Notes under the pieces: generated by a model | What the model saw: the letters and a program-made list of their open reading frames with translations, nothing else | The model's database searches: none | Told to the model about the DNA's origin: nothing | Shown here: piece by piece, positions 8,159-17,068 of the stretch | How the letters are laid out: each line of letters begins with the position of its first letter | Numbering within the stretch: the first letter of the stretch is position 1 | Program-made: the position numbers and the translations under genes | Assembly: GCF_004332155.1 (NCBI RefSeq) | Contig: NZ_SJDV01000003.1 | Span: 310,001-374,000, forward strand | Direction: 5' to 3' | Origin: Gramella sp. KN1008 | GTDB taxonomy: Bacteria; Bacteroidota; Bacteroidia; Flavobacteriales; Flavobacteriaceae | DNA: 64,000 bases

Positions 8159-8949
8159 GAGTTCAGTAAGCCGAGGGCTTCGATCGTTCTAAGAACACCA
8201 TTCTCATTATTGTCATGACTGGTCACAAAATTGCTGGCCTCTATGATCTCTGGATGCGCATTTTTCATAGCATAGCTATGCCTGGCCACTTTCATCATTT
8301 CAAGGTCATTAAGATAATCACCAAAAACCAGTGTTTCTTCGGGTGAAATTCCAAGCTCCTCCTGGATGCCCTTTATGGCGTTTCCTTTATTCGCATCCAG
8401 TGCCGTGATATCAATAAAGACCTTTGCAGCTATAGCTACTTTGTACCTATCAGTGTAATTAACGAAGTGGGGAAATGTGTTATCTTCAACTCCATTGAAG
8501 TTACACAAGGTCACTTTTAAATACGTGTCATCTACTTTAGTAAGATCATCAACCACCTGGAGCCTTTCATAGAACTGTGAAATTTCGTCGAGGAATGCCT
8601 TCTCACTTATCTCTACATAGGCAGAGTCTTTTCCGCAAAGGACCAGGTAAGTGTTCTCGAGTTTTCTGCCCATTTCAATGAACTCCAGCGCAGCTTTTTT
8701 CTCGATTGGGTTTACATACAATTCTTTGCCTTTGTGAGAGACATAGGTTCCGTTTTCGGCAAAGAACATGGTGCGGTCCTTGATTTTTTCAAATTTGGAT
8801 TCCAAATTGTAAAACTGCCGACCGCTGGCGATAGAGAATAAAATACCTTTTTTGGTGAGTTGTTCTTCTACCTCCCAGAAATCCGGATGTAACTCATGAT
8901 TATCATTCAACAGGGTTCCGTCAACATCGGTTACAATAAGTTTTATCAT
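8155..8949 (-). CDS. Cof-type HAD-IIB sugar/nucleotide phosphatase
   Basis: The 264-aa cytosolic hydrolase has motif I DVDGTLLND with nucleophile Asp8 and acid/base Asp10, and motif IV GDYLNDLEMM near residue 212, which binds Mg. A cap domain of about 100 residues lies between, typical of the IIB (Cof) subgroup that dephosphorylates sugar phosphates, pyridoxal phosphate or FMN-type substrates. Length fits the family. The ATG at 8949 begins directly with the core strand (MIKLIVTDVDGT). It overlaps the convergent secreted-protein gene by 4 bp. Substrate unknown. Confidence 0.9.
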   Translation of the reverse strand: MIKLIVTDVDGTLLNDNHELHPDFWEVEEQLTKKGILFSIASGRQFYNLESKFEKIKDRTMFFAENGTYVSHKGKELYVNPIEKKAALEFIEMGRKLENTYLVLCGKDSAYVEISEKAFLDEISQFYERLQVVDDLTKVDDTYLKVTLCNFNGVEDNTFPHFVNYTDRYKVAIAAKVFIDITALDANKGNAIKGIQEELGISPEETLVFGDYLNDLEMMKVARHSYAMKNAHPEIIEASNFVTSHDNNENGVLRTIEALGLLNS

Positions 8950-9095
8950 AATTGGAAAATTTCAAAAGGCAAAAATATAGGATTTTAGTTTCCTGAATTT
9001 TAATTAGAGATTAAATTTTCGAGTAGGAGTATAAAGGAATCCTATGTTTCCGGTAGTAACAATGAGAAAATGAATTAAAGGAATGATACACGCAA

Positions 9096-9452
9096 TTAGA
9101 GCAGGAAAAGATCAGTGATGCCACTCACAATGGCAATGAGGATGGCAAGCCATATAGAAGCCCAGAAACCCCTGGTCTTGAAATCTTCGGTAAGTTTATC
9201 GGCTATTTCGATCACGATTGTAAATACTATAACCCGTGAAATAAAACCGATACTTAGAAAATAAAATATTCCGAGATTTGCCAGTGCCAGGACCACATCG
9301 ATGGACCAGCTTAATAAAAAACTGAGTATTCCTATGGTGCAGGCAACCACGGTAGCGGTACTGGATCCTTTAACTTCTACACTGGTCATTAGCCTCGCGG
9401 CAATAAGTAGGACTAGCGCATCTACCAGCACATGGGTCACCCAATGAAGCAT
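9096..9452 (-). CDS. phage-holin-family small membrane protein
   Basis: The 118-aa protein has three to four hydrophobic segments (residues about 8-24, 32-50, 54-78, 98-117) and resembles the chromosomal four-helix membrane family annotated as phage holin family 4 (PF04020-like). No phage genes surround it, so it is a cell gene of unknown role, not a prophage marker. Family naming is from overall pattern only. Confidence 0.6.
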   Translation of the reverse strand: MLHWVTHVLVDALVLLIAARLMTSVEVKGSSTATVVACTIGILSFLLSWSIDVVLALANLGIFYFLSIGFISRVIVFTIVIEIADKLTEDFKTRGFWASIWLAILIAIVSGITDLFLL

Positions 9453-9525
9453 ATTTTTTGGTTTTGAGTTAGCAGCTTTTACTAAGATAGAAAATGAAGT
9501 GAAATATTCTTACTTTTCACTTACC

Positions 9526-10158
9526 TCATTTTAACCGGGCCTGGAGCGTGCGTGGTTTCTTTTTTAATAAAACTTCCCAAAGCGCTTTGAAGTTTGCCAG
9601 CTTTTCCCTTTGCTTTAGACGGTATTCGGTTTGATAATGTCTTTGGTCCGCTACAAAACCATTATACTCAAAACCCAGATTTGAAGCAATAAAAAGAGTT
9701 CTGGGAAGATGGAAAGCCTGTGTAACTACAGTCGCACTTTTAATGCCGAAGAGTTTCCCGGCCCGGTACATGCTGTCGTAGGTATCCAGTCCTGCATGGT
9801 CTGAAGTGATCAGATTTTTTTCTATTCCTTTTTCCTCAAGATATTTTACCATTGCGGCCACTTCGTTATAGTCATCCGATCGATGATCACCGGTAACCAG
9901 GAAGTTCTTAACCTTTCCACTTTCATATAGCCTGATGGCCGTATCTACTCTGTCCTGAAGTATTGGAGAGAGTTTACCATCAGCATGAACGCTGGCTCCA
10001 AGGATGATCACTGTTTCAGAAGTGGGAATCCTCGAAATATCTTTGTAGATAAGTCCCGCTGTCTGTCGTTGAAAAGTAGCTTCAAGACCAAGAACAACAA
10101 AGATTATCAGTATCAAACCGATGACCGAAGCAAGAATTATTTTTTTAAGGCGCTTCAT
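9526..10158 (-). CDS. SanA/YdcF-like DUF218 membrane-anchored protein
   Basis: The 210-aa protein has one N-terminal membrane segment (IILASVIGLILIIFVVLGL) and then a DUF218 domain: VIILGASVHADGKLSPIL, LVTGDHRSDDYNEV and STVVTQAFHLPRTLFIA are the three conserved blocks. The family includes E. coli SanA (vancomycin exclusion) and YdcF, linked to envelope barrier function; the biochemical activity is not settled. The protein most likely sits on the periplasmic side. Neighbouring gap of 73 bp to the holin-like gene in the same direction. Confidence 0.88.
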   Translation of the reverse strand: MKRLKKIILASVIGLILIIFVVLGLEATFQRQTAGLIYKDISRIPTSETVIILGASVHADGKLSPILQDRVDTAIRLYESGKVKNFLVTGDHRSDDYNEVAAMVKYLEEKGIEKNLITSDHAGLDTYDSMYRAGKLFGIKSATVVTQAFHLPRTLFIASNLGFEYNGFVADQRHYQTEYRLKQREKLANFKALWEVLLKKKPRTLQARLK

Positions 10159-10284
10159 GATTGACTGATGATTATATGATCGAAGATAACCATAATAATT
10201 GGATGTATTAGTTTAATTTATGCGCTAACGTCTTTGTAAGTATACACATTGTGTACATTTGTAAAATATTATCCAAGGTATACT

Positions 10285-10917
10285 ATGAGTAATATAAAAG
10301 CTTTAAACTGGCGTTATGCCACCAAGAAATTTGATGCATCGCGAATACTTACCGATGACAAGGTAGATGTGTTGAAACAAGCTTTCAACCTTACTGCGAC
10401 TTCCTATGGCTTGCAGCCACTGAAAATGATCGTGATCTCTAATAAAGAGCTTCAGAAAAAGTTGCGCGAGTTCTCCTGGGATCAGAAACAGGTTGATACA
10501 GCTTCTCATCTTCTGGTAATCTGTATAGAAAATGAAGTGGATGAGAAGTTTATAACTGATTATTTCAGGCGGGTAAAACATGTAAGAGAGACACCTGATG
10601 AGATACTGGAACCCTTTCAGAATTCTCTGGTAAATGATTTTAAAGCCAAAGCTAAGGAAGAGATCGAAGCCTGGGCTATAAATCAGGCCTACCTGGCATT
10701 AGGAACCCTTCTTACCGTGTGTGCGGCTGAAGAGATCGATGCCTGTCCCATGGAAGGTTTTCAACCAGATAAATATGATGAGGTTCTGAATCTGCATGAG
10801 AAAAACCTTAAATCTGTCCTTGTATTACCTGTTGGTTACAGGGCAGATGATGATATGTTCTCCAGATTCAAAAAAGTAAGAAGACCTCTTGATGAGGTTA
10901 TTATCGAAATCGATTAA
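10285..10917 (+). CDS. NAD(P)H-dependent nitroreductase-family oxidoreductase
   Basis: The 210-aa FMN enzyme of the NfsB/nitroreductase fold begins ALNWRYATKKFD, the typical FMN-phosphate-binding N-terminus of NfsB-like proteins. AINQAYLALGTLLTVCAAEEIDACPMEGF near 145-175 is the conserved helix and dimer segment. It reduces nitroaromatics or quinones with NAD(P)H, or serves as dihydropteridine reductase. I start it at the ATG at 10285 (MSNIKALN); the frame opens at 10249, but those 12 residues are not family-like. The stop overlaps the stop of the convergent ribB by 3 bp. Confidence 0.9.
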   Translation: MSNIKALNWRYATKKFDASRILTDDKVDVLKQAFNLTATSYGLQPLKMIVISNKELQKKLREFSWDQKQVDTASHLLVICIENEVDEKFITDYFRRVKHVRETPDEILEPFQNSLVNDFKAKAKEEIEAWAINQAYLALGTLLTVCAAEEIDACPMEGFQPDKYDEVLNLHEKNLKSVLVLPVGYRADDDMFSRFKKVRRPLDEVIIEID

Positions 10918-12062
10918 TAATTGACATATTCGGTGATCTCCAGGCCGTAGCCAATCATTCCCACTCGTTTGGTATGTTCGCTATTGGATAACAGTTTTAT
11001 TTTATGGATCTCAAGGTCGTGGAGTATTTGTGCTCCGATCCCAAAATCCTTATTATCCATTTTTACAGGCGGAGCCTTTACTTCTCCTTTTTTTTGTCCC
11101 TCCTTAAGGTCAGCAAGACGGCTTAAAAGATTTAACCTCTGGGTTGCGGGATTGATAAAGACAATCGCTCCACGGCCCTCATTATTTATAGCCCTGAACA
11201 TATTGTCCAGTTTCTTGTCGGCATCGTTCGTTAAGGTTCCAAGGATATCGTTATTGACCAGGGTAGAATTTACCCTCACCATGATCTCTTCATTAGGTTT
11301 CCAGTGACCCTTGGTCAGGGCTATATGAACCTGCGAATTAGTGGTTTGTTTATATGCGCGGAGTCTGAATTTTCCAAATTTGGTCTCTACATCAAAATCC
11401 TCTTTCTTTTCGATAAGGGAATCATGTTGCATCCTGTAGGCTACAAGATCTTCAATTGAAACGATCTTAAGGTCGAATTTTTTGGCTACTTCAAGTAACT
11501 GCGGAAGTCTCGCCATAGTTCCATCTTCGTTCATTATTTCAACAATAACGCCTGCGGGTTCAAAACCGGCGAGTCTTGCAAAATCTATGGCAGCTTCGGT
11601 ATGACCTGTTCTTCTTAATACCCCACCTTCCTTGGCCTTAAGCGGAAATATATGGCCAGGCCTGTTAAGGTCCTGAGGATTGGTTTCAGGATCTATGAGA
11701 GATTTGATGGTCTTGGCCCTGTCCGCCGCTGAAATTCCTGTTGTGACCCCCTTTCCTCTGAGGTCTACGGAAATAGTGAAGGCAGTTTCCATGGGATCGG
11801 TATTATTACCAACCATCATGTCCAGTTTCAGTTCGTTACAACGGTGTTCAGTAATGGGAGCACAAATGAGACCGCGACCATGGGTAGCCATGAAGTTGAT
11901 CATTTCAGGCGTTACTTTTTCGGCAGCAGCCAGAAAATCCCCTTCATTTTCGCGATCAATATCGTCTACCACGATGATCACTTTTCCATCCCGTATATCG
12001 TCAATGGCTTCCTGAATACTGTCCAGTTTAACCGAATACTGATTGTTTTCAACCTGCGCCAT
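10914..12062 (-). CDS. ribB: 3,4-dihydroxy-2-butanone-4-phosphate synthase with degenerate GTP cyclohydrolase II domain
   Basis: Riboflavin biosynthesis: converts ribulose 5-phosphate to dihydroxybutanone phosphate and formate. The N-terminal domain is intact, with DRENEGD at 36-42 and RTGHTEAAIDFARLAG at 151-166. The C-terminal half (about 222-382) is homologous to GTP cyclohydrolase II but lacks the zinc cysteines: the usual HSECLTGD...RCDCG block reads NSTLVNND...TNDAD at residues 265-283. The protein should therefore have only RibB activity, like the RibBX variants described in Proteobacteria, and a separate RibA is expected elsewhere. Start at ATG 12062 (MAQVENNQ); the 52 extra codons upstream are not conserved-looking. 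It follows the LptF/G gene after 28 bp. Confidence 0.92.
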   Translation of the reverse strand: MAQVENNQYSVKLDSIQEAIDDIRDGKVIIVVDDIDRENEGDFLAAAEKVTPEMINFMATHGRGLICAPITEHRCNELKLDMMVGNNTDPMETAFTISVDLRGKGVTTGISAADRAKTIKSLIDPETNPQDLNRPGHIFPLKAKEGGVLRRTGHTEAAIDFARLAGFEPAGVIVEIMNEDGTMARLPQLLEVAKKFDLKIVSIEDLVAYRMQHDSLIEKKEDFDVETKFGKFRLRAYKQTTNSQVHIALTKGHWKPNEEIMVRVNSTLVNNDILGTLTNDADKKLDNMFRAINNEGRGAIVFINPATQRLNLLSRLADLKEGQKKGEVKAPPVKMDNKDFGIGAQILHDLEIHKIKLLSNSEHTKRVGMIGYGLEITEYVNY

Positions 12063-12090
12063 AAGATCAATTTTGTGGCTGCAAAGATAT

Positions 12091-13539
12091 TTATTCTGAT
12101 TTACTTTTATCCTTGATAAGCCCGGCTTTTTTGAAGAGTTTCTTGAAAGGCTCGATAAAGTTATCGAATACGAACAATCCCTGATCTGTTGTAGCCCTGT
12201 AAGTAAGATAAACGCCAAGGGGGAGCATGATCCAGGTAGACAGCCAGGTGGCTACAAAAGCGCTTACACTACCATCTTCGGCTGAGTTCTTCGCAAAAAT
12301 CCCAATAAAGTGATAGGTGAGAAATAGAAGGATGGCCACCACTATAGGAAGCCCGATCCCACCTTTCCTTATAATAGCACCCAGGGGTGCACCCACAAAG
12401 AACAATACGATGCAGGCTACTGCCAGTACGTATTTTTCATGCAGGGCTATCTCGAACTTATTTATCTGCTTGATATTTACCTTGAATTCCTGCTTCTTCA
12501 TGGCCAGGTGGGCAACGGCAGAGTTGATGGTTCCCAGTGCCAGATTAGCGATTTGGGCTGCATCGTAGGTGTTATAATGGGATAGAAGGCCATCTTCAAA
12601 AGCGACCGTAGTATCTTTGGTCTTCATATTAGTAGAAAGGGTCATAACACCAGAGCGTCTGTACATATCTTTTCTGAACTGCTCCATTCTGGTGTTATAT
12701 GAGACCGAAAATGAATCTATACTTTCATCCAGCTCTGAGATCTTGAGCATTCCATGATAGGAGGTGGTACTTTCATCTTCAAGGTCTACCTTGTTGAAAT
12801 CAGACAGATCTATATTGATCACGTACTCGTCAAAATAACTTTTCGTAAATGGTTTGTCCTTTCTTTTCTCGTAGTCACTGGGCTGGATCTCATCGTAATA
12901 GTTTCCTTCTTTCAGAATAAGCGATAGCACATCAGAATCTGTGCTTCCCACCAGCTCACCTTTTTTAGCCTTTATTACCGTATGGTTGCCACCATTAACC
13001 GTCTTCTGGTGAATAATAACATCGGTAAGAAACTGATCATTTTCCCCGCTTTTATCTTCAACCTTAATGTTGAAGGTTCCAATGTCATTGAAAACACCTT
13101 CGGTGATCGCCATTGCGGGTTTGAGCTGAGCGATATTTTTTCTGAGGTTTATCGATTTAAATTCGGCGGCGGGAATCACATTATTCGCGAAAAAGAATGC
13201 TACCAGGCTTACTAATACTATAAAAAATGTTAGACTTCGCATCGCTCTTTGAAGGGAGATGCCCGAAGATTTCATCGCTGCGAATTCGTAGTTTTCGGCA
13301 AAAGTTCCGAAGGTCATTATAGAGGTTAGCAGGATGGTGAGCGGTAATACAAGAGGTACCAGTTTAGGTGAGAAGTATAGCAGGAACTTCATGATCACTT
13401 CTACATCCAGGTCTTTACCAGCAAGTTCACCTATGTACAGCCAGATCGTCTGGAGTACAAAGATGAACATGAGTATAATAAAGACCGAAAAAAAAGTTTT
13501 TAGAAAACTGGTTAGTATGTACCGGTCAAGTATTTTCAA
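12091..13539 (-). CDS. LptF/LptG-family (YjgP/YjgQ) LPS export permease
   Basis: The 482-aa inner-membrane protein of the LptB2FG transporter extracts lipopolysaccharide from the inner membrane. It starts MKILDRYILTSFLKTF, the family's usual interfacial helix, followed by three membrane helices up to about residue 120. A large periplasmic beta-jellyroll domain covers about 130-370, and three membrane helices follow at about 385-455. Length is longer than in E. coli (about 360) because of the periplasmic insertion, common in Bacteroidetes. The single gene cannot be assigned to LptF or LptG. It starts 1 bp after lolA ends, so both envelope-export genes are cotranscribed. Confidence 0.9.
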   Translation of the reverse strand: MKILDRYILTSFLKTFFSVFIILMFIFVLQTIWLYIGELAGKDLDVEVIMKFLLYFSPKLVPLVLPLTILLTSIMTFGTFAENYEFAAMKSSGISLQRAMRSLTFFIVLVSLVAFFFANNVIPAAEFKSINLRKNIAQLKPAMAITEGVFNDIGTFNIKVEDKSGENDQFLTDVIIHQKTVNGGNHTVIKAKKGELVGSTDSDVLSLILKEGNYYDEIQPSDYEKRKDKPFTKSYFDEYVINIDLSDFNKVDLEDESTTSYHGMLKISELDESIDSFSVSYNTRMEQFRKDMYRRSGVMTLSTNMKTKDTTVAFEDGLLSHYNTYDAAQIANLALGTINSAVAHLAMKKQEFKVNIKQINKFEIALHEKYVLAVACIVLFFVGAPLGAIIRKGGIGLPIVVAILLFLTYHFIGIFAKNSAEDGSVSAFVATWLSTWIMLPLGVYLTYRATTDQGLFVFDNFIEPFKKLFKKAGLIKDKSKSE

Positions 13540-13540
13540 T

Positions 13541-14182
13541 TTAATCTATTCGATTGATATAATAATCGCTGTAACGAGCTTCGTCAAAGGTAAACAGATT
13601 TTTCGCGAGTGGCTGATCTGTTTTAAAGCTTTTCACGGTAATCGTGATCTTGGTTCCGTTATCCTGTGTCTGGATTAGGTTATAGATGTGTTTAGTTTGT
13701 TTGTCTATTCCCAGAAGTATATTCTTGATCTCTGCATTACTGTCTTTTGGAGTAAGTTTTACATACTGAATCTCACGCCCCTTTACACTTTGTGTAATAT
13801 CCATCTCATAATTATAGCCTTCTTCGTAAAAACTGAACATTTTTGAAGGGGTGATACTATTGCTGTCTTCTTCTACGTAGCTTGAGATATTGATCTCTTC
13901 ATCTTCAGGTATGATCGTGTAGATCTTTTTTCCATCAAACATCTGTGTGGTGCCCATAAGGTTTAAAACATACTTCTCTCCATCTATACTTACATCTCCT
14001 CGGGCTTCCTGACTCACATTCTCTGCCGTGTTCTCCAAAGCATACTTGAACTCTATCACCATGTTATCATATGACTGAACCTTGGATGATACTTCATTCA
14101 AAAGTTTTTCAGCTTTCTGGGAGCTTTGTGCCTGAACATTGAAAGACAGAATTGCGGCCAGGATGAATACTAATTTTTTCAT
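13541..14182 (-). CDS. lolA: LolA-like outer-membrane lipoprotein carrier protein
   Basis: The 213-aa periplasmic protein has a signal peptide (LVFILAAILSFNVQA, cleavage about residue 18). The LolA fold is visible as FKYALEN, GDVSIDGEKYVLNLMGTTQMFDGKKIYTI and PSKMFSFYEEGY, repeated strands that form the half-barrel for lipid anchors. It shuttles lipoproteins across the periplasm. It lies between ftsK (9-bp gap) and the LptF/G gene (1-bp gap), a conserved flavobacterial arrangement. Confidence 0.88.
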   Translation of the reverse strand: MKKLVFILAAILSFNVQAQSSQKAEKLLNEVSSKVQSYDNMVIEFKYALENTAENVSQEARGDVSIDGEKYVLNLMGTTQMFDGKKIYTIIPEDEEINISSYVEEDSNSITPSKMFSFYEEGYNYEMDITQSVKGREIQYVKLTPKDSNAEIKNILLGIDKQTKHIYNLIQTQDNGTKITITVKSFKTDQPLAKNLFTFDEARYSDYYINRID

Positions 14183-14191
14183 TTTGATTTT

Positions 14192-16561
14192 TTAATTGTT
14201 TGGTTCTTCATTTAAAAGTTGCTCTAAAGCCGCTAAATCTGTTACTAAAACCTGTCTTGCCTTACTTCCTTCAAACGGACCAACGATGCCTGCGGCCTCC
14301 AGTTGATCTATTATCCTACCTGCGCGGTTATAACCAAGTTTTAGTTTCCTTTGAAGCAATGATGCCGATCCCTGTTGGGCTGTCACGATCACTTCGGCGG
14401 CTTCACGGAACAGTTTGTCCCGCTCGCTCACATCTATATCAACTCCTGTGCCACTTTCCTCACTTTCGTAGGCAGGCAGGATATGTGCATCGGGATATGC
14501 TTTTTGCGACCCAATGAACTCGGTGATCTTATCTACTTCCGGGGTGTCTACAAAAGCACACTGAAGCCTTTTAAGTTCATTTCCCTGAGTGAACAACATA
14601 TCTCCGCGGCCAATAAGTTGATCGGCTCCCTGGTTGTCCAGGATGGTCCTGGAATCGATTTTTGAAGTAACCCTGAAGGCGACCCGTGCCGGGAAGTTAG
14701 CTTTAATGATACCGGTTATCACATTTACCGAGGGTCTCTGGGTAGCGATGATCAAATGTATGCCTATAGCACGTGCCAGCTGAGCAAGCCTCGCAATTGG
14801 TGTTTCCACTTCCTTGCCAGCAGTCATGATAAGGTCGGCGAATTCATCTACCACAAGCACGATATAGGGCAGAAACTTATGGCCATCGTTAGGATTAAGT
14901 TTTCTTGCCTTGAATTTGGTATTATACTCCTTTATATTTCGACACATGGCATCCTTGAGTAGCTCGTAGCGATTGTCCATTTCAATACAAAGGGAGTTAA
15001 GGGTATTTATCACCTTGGTGTTATCGGTAATAATAGCCTCTTCAGTATCGGGTAATTTTGCCAGATAATGTCTTTCGATCTTATTGAATAACGTAAGTTC
15101 GACTTTTTTAGGATCTACGAGTACGAACTTAACTTCTGCCGGATGTTTGCAATAGAGCAGGGAGGTAAGTATAGCGTTAAGTCCTACAGATTTACCCTGA
15201 CCTGTTGCACCCGCCATTAAAAGGTGGGGCATCTTTGCAAGGTCCACCACAAATGTTTCATTGGAGATCGTTTTTCCCAGAGCCATTGGAAGTTCCATCT
15301 CGGCATTCTGAAACTTAGGCGATGATATTACTGAACGCATGGAAACTATACTGGCATTCTTATTAGGAACTTCTATTCCTATGGTTCCGCGGCCAGGGAT
15401 AGGAGCGATGATCCTTATACCAAGAGCAGATAGGGAAAGGGCTATATCGTCTTCCAGGTTCTTGATCTTGGATATTCTTACTCCGGCTTCTGGGATTATT
15501 TCATAAAGGGTTACGGTTGGTCCAACCGTAGCCTTTATTTGTGCGATATCGATCTTATAGTTCTTGAGGGTATCTACAATTCGATTTTTGTTTTCCTCTA
15601 ACTCTTCCTGGTTTATCGTAATACCTCCCCCATAATCTTTGAGAAGATCTACAGTAGGAAATTTATAGTTTTTTAGTTCAAGGGTAGGATCAAATTCACC
15701 AAAATCGCTAACCAGTTTTTTGCTAAGATTATCTTCCTCCTCTTCTTCGGGTGCTGCTTCAACTTCCATGGATACATCCTCTTCAGTTTCATCAGAAGCT
15801 TCTTCTTTTCGGGGAGCTGCTTCCGGTTCTTCTTTTGTATCGGGATCATAAAGATCTATACTTTTTGGTTCTTCCTCCTGAACGGTTGTAATAGTTTCTT
15901 TTTTCCAGTCTATTTCTTCGTCGGTTTCTGCAACATTGGGTGGATGCTGCTCAAAGGCATCCTGAAGTTCTTTTTTTCCATTTCTGAAATAGGAACCGAT
16001 CATTTCGGGTGTAATTTTCAGCCGTATGGCCAGGTACGCAATAAAGAGGAATAACAGAAGCAGGGTGGTACCAAAGAAGCCCAGGTAATCCTGAAGAAAA
16101 TCGTTCATTTCAAAACCAATCCTTCCACCTAAAAGAGCATTGCTTTCAGCAAAAAAACCGAAGAAGACCGAAAGCCAGATCATTACCAGAATACCCCAGA
16201 ACCAGAATTTTTGAAGATTGGAACTTTTAAAACCAAAGAAAAGGTAGATCCCGCTTAAAAAGATCAGAAAAGCAATGGTGAAAGATGCGATCCCGAAACC
16301 CTTATAGATAAAAAAATCACTTACTGCGGCTCCGAATTTGCTAAGCCAGTTTCGGGCTTCTACTTCCCTGTTAGCAAATTCATTAAGAACGCTTTGATCT
16401 GCCTGCCAGTTAAAGAGGAAAGAGATAAAAGCAACGATAAGCGCAAGACCAAAAAGCATCAGAAAACTACCTAAGACCACTTTTTGCTGGCGGTTCAGCT
16501 TAAGCGATAAATTCCTTTTTGTTTTGGTGGTTTTCCTGGTCTTAGATTTCTTTTTGGCCAT
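14192..16561 (-). CDS. ftsK: DNA translocase FtsK/SpoIIIE
   Basis: This septal DNA pump moves chromosome ends apart and activates XerCD recombination. The start is the ATG at 16561 (MAKKKSKTRK), giving 789 aa. Four membrane helices occupy roughly residues 25-185. An acidic, low-complexity linker (Glu/Asp/Pro rich) spans about 195-290. The motor domain has Walker A GATGQGKS at about 451-458 and Walker B VLVVDEFADLI near 576-586. The C-terminal winged-helix gamma domain (SLLQRKLKLGYNRAGRIIDQ) at about 715-785 reads polar DNA motifs. The linker is much shorter than in E. coli. Cotranscribed with lolA downstream. Confidence 0.97.
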   Translation of the reverse strand: MAKKKSKTRKTTKTKRNLSLKLNRQQKVVLGSFLMLFGLALIVAFISFLFNWQADQSVLNEFANREVEARNWLSKFGAAVSDFFIYKGFGIASFTIAFLIFLSGIYLFFGFKSSNLQKFWFWGILVMIWLSVFFGFFAESNALLGGRIGFEMNDFLQDYLGFFGTTLLLLFLFIAYLAIRLKITPEMIGSYFRNGKKELQDAFEQHPPNVAETDEEIDWKKETITTVQEEEPKSIDLYDPDTKEEPEAAPRKEEASDETEEDVSMEVEAAPEEEEEDNLSKKLVSDFGEFDPTLELKNYKFPTVDLLKDYGGGITINQEELEENKNRIVDTLKNYKIDIAQIKATVGPTVTLYEIIPEAGVRISKIKNLEDDIALSLSALGIRIIAPIPGRGTIGIEVPNKNASIVSMRSVISSPKFQNAEMELPMALGKTISNETFVVDLAKMPHLLMAGATGQGKSVGLNAILTSLLYCKHPAEVKFVLVDPKKVELTLFNKIERHYLAKLPDTEEAIITDNTKVINTLNSLCIEMDNRYELLKDAMCRNIKEYNTKFKARKLNPNDGHKFLPYIVLVVDEFADLIMTAGKEVETPIARLAQLARAIGIHLIIATQRPSVNVITGIIKANFPARVAFRVTSKIDSRTILDNQGADQLIGRGDMLFTQGNELKRLQCAFVDTPEVDKITEFIGSQKAYPDAHILPAYESEESGTGVDIDVSERDKLFREAAEVIVTAQQGSASLLQRKLKLGYNRAGRIIDQLEAAGIVGPFEGSKARQVLVTDLAALEQLLNEEPNN

Positions 16562-16702
16562 AAATAGGTTAAAGGATTTCGGCAAAAATACAAATTAGGC
16601 TTTTCCAAATTAAGGAAAAAACTTCAATTTTAGAGCTTCTCCTAATTGTGAAAGTACTTCAGGATAGAAAACTGGAGATTATTTATTTTATTGCGAGGAG
16701 AT

Positions 16703-17068
16703 CTATGGGAAAATATATGGAAGATAAATAAACCCGGCAATTATTACAGCGATCAGCGCCGCGATGAAGACCGAACCTGCCGCTACATCTTTAATATGGC
16801 CAATTTTACTGTGGAAATCGGGGTGCACAAAATCTGCCATGGCTTCTACTGCGGTATTTAGACCTTCGGCAGACATCACCAGGCCAATTGCAAAGAACTG
16901 AAGAATCCACTCGATTCGGGTAATTTCAAAATACCAGCCTGCAATGCACACCAGGATTGAAATTACGAACTGTACCTGGATGCTTGGCTCATGTTTTAAT
17001 AATAACCATGCTCCTTTTATAGCATAACCTCCTCCTCTAATTCTTTTTCCGAGGAAACTGTTCTTCAT
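16703..17068 (-). CDS. DgkA-family diacylglycerol/undecaprenol kinase
   Basis: The 121-aa integral membrane kinase has three membrane helices and the conserved catalytic block AEGLNTAVEAMADFV (about 65-79) followed by HIKDVAAGSVFIAA. It phosphorylates diacylglycerol or undecaprenol. In organisms without E. coli-type membrane-derived oligosaccharides the undecaprenol kinase role is more likely, which would fit with peptidoglycan and LPS lipid recycling. Its ATG overlaps the stop of tpx (TAATG), implying coupling. Confidence 0.88.
   Translation of the reverse strand: MKNSFLGKRIRGGGYAIKGAWLLLKHEPSIQVQFVISILVCIAGWYFEITRIEWILQFFAIGLVMSAEGLNTAVEAMADFVHPDFHSKIGHIKDVAAGSVFIAALIAVIIAGFIYLPYIFP

Noticed and set aside
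9096..9452. Holin-like gene as a sign of prophage
   Set aside because: No lysin, capsid, integrase or att repeats nearby; neighbours are ordinary chromosomal genes.
12063..12218. 52-codon N-terminal extension of ribB
   Set aside because: It runs across the 28-bp gap into the 3' end of the LptF/G gene and is not protein-like; RibB proteins start near the ATG at 12062.
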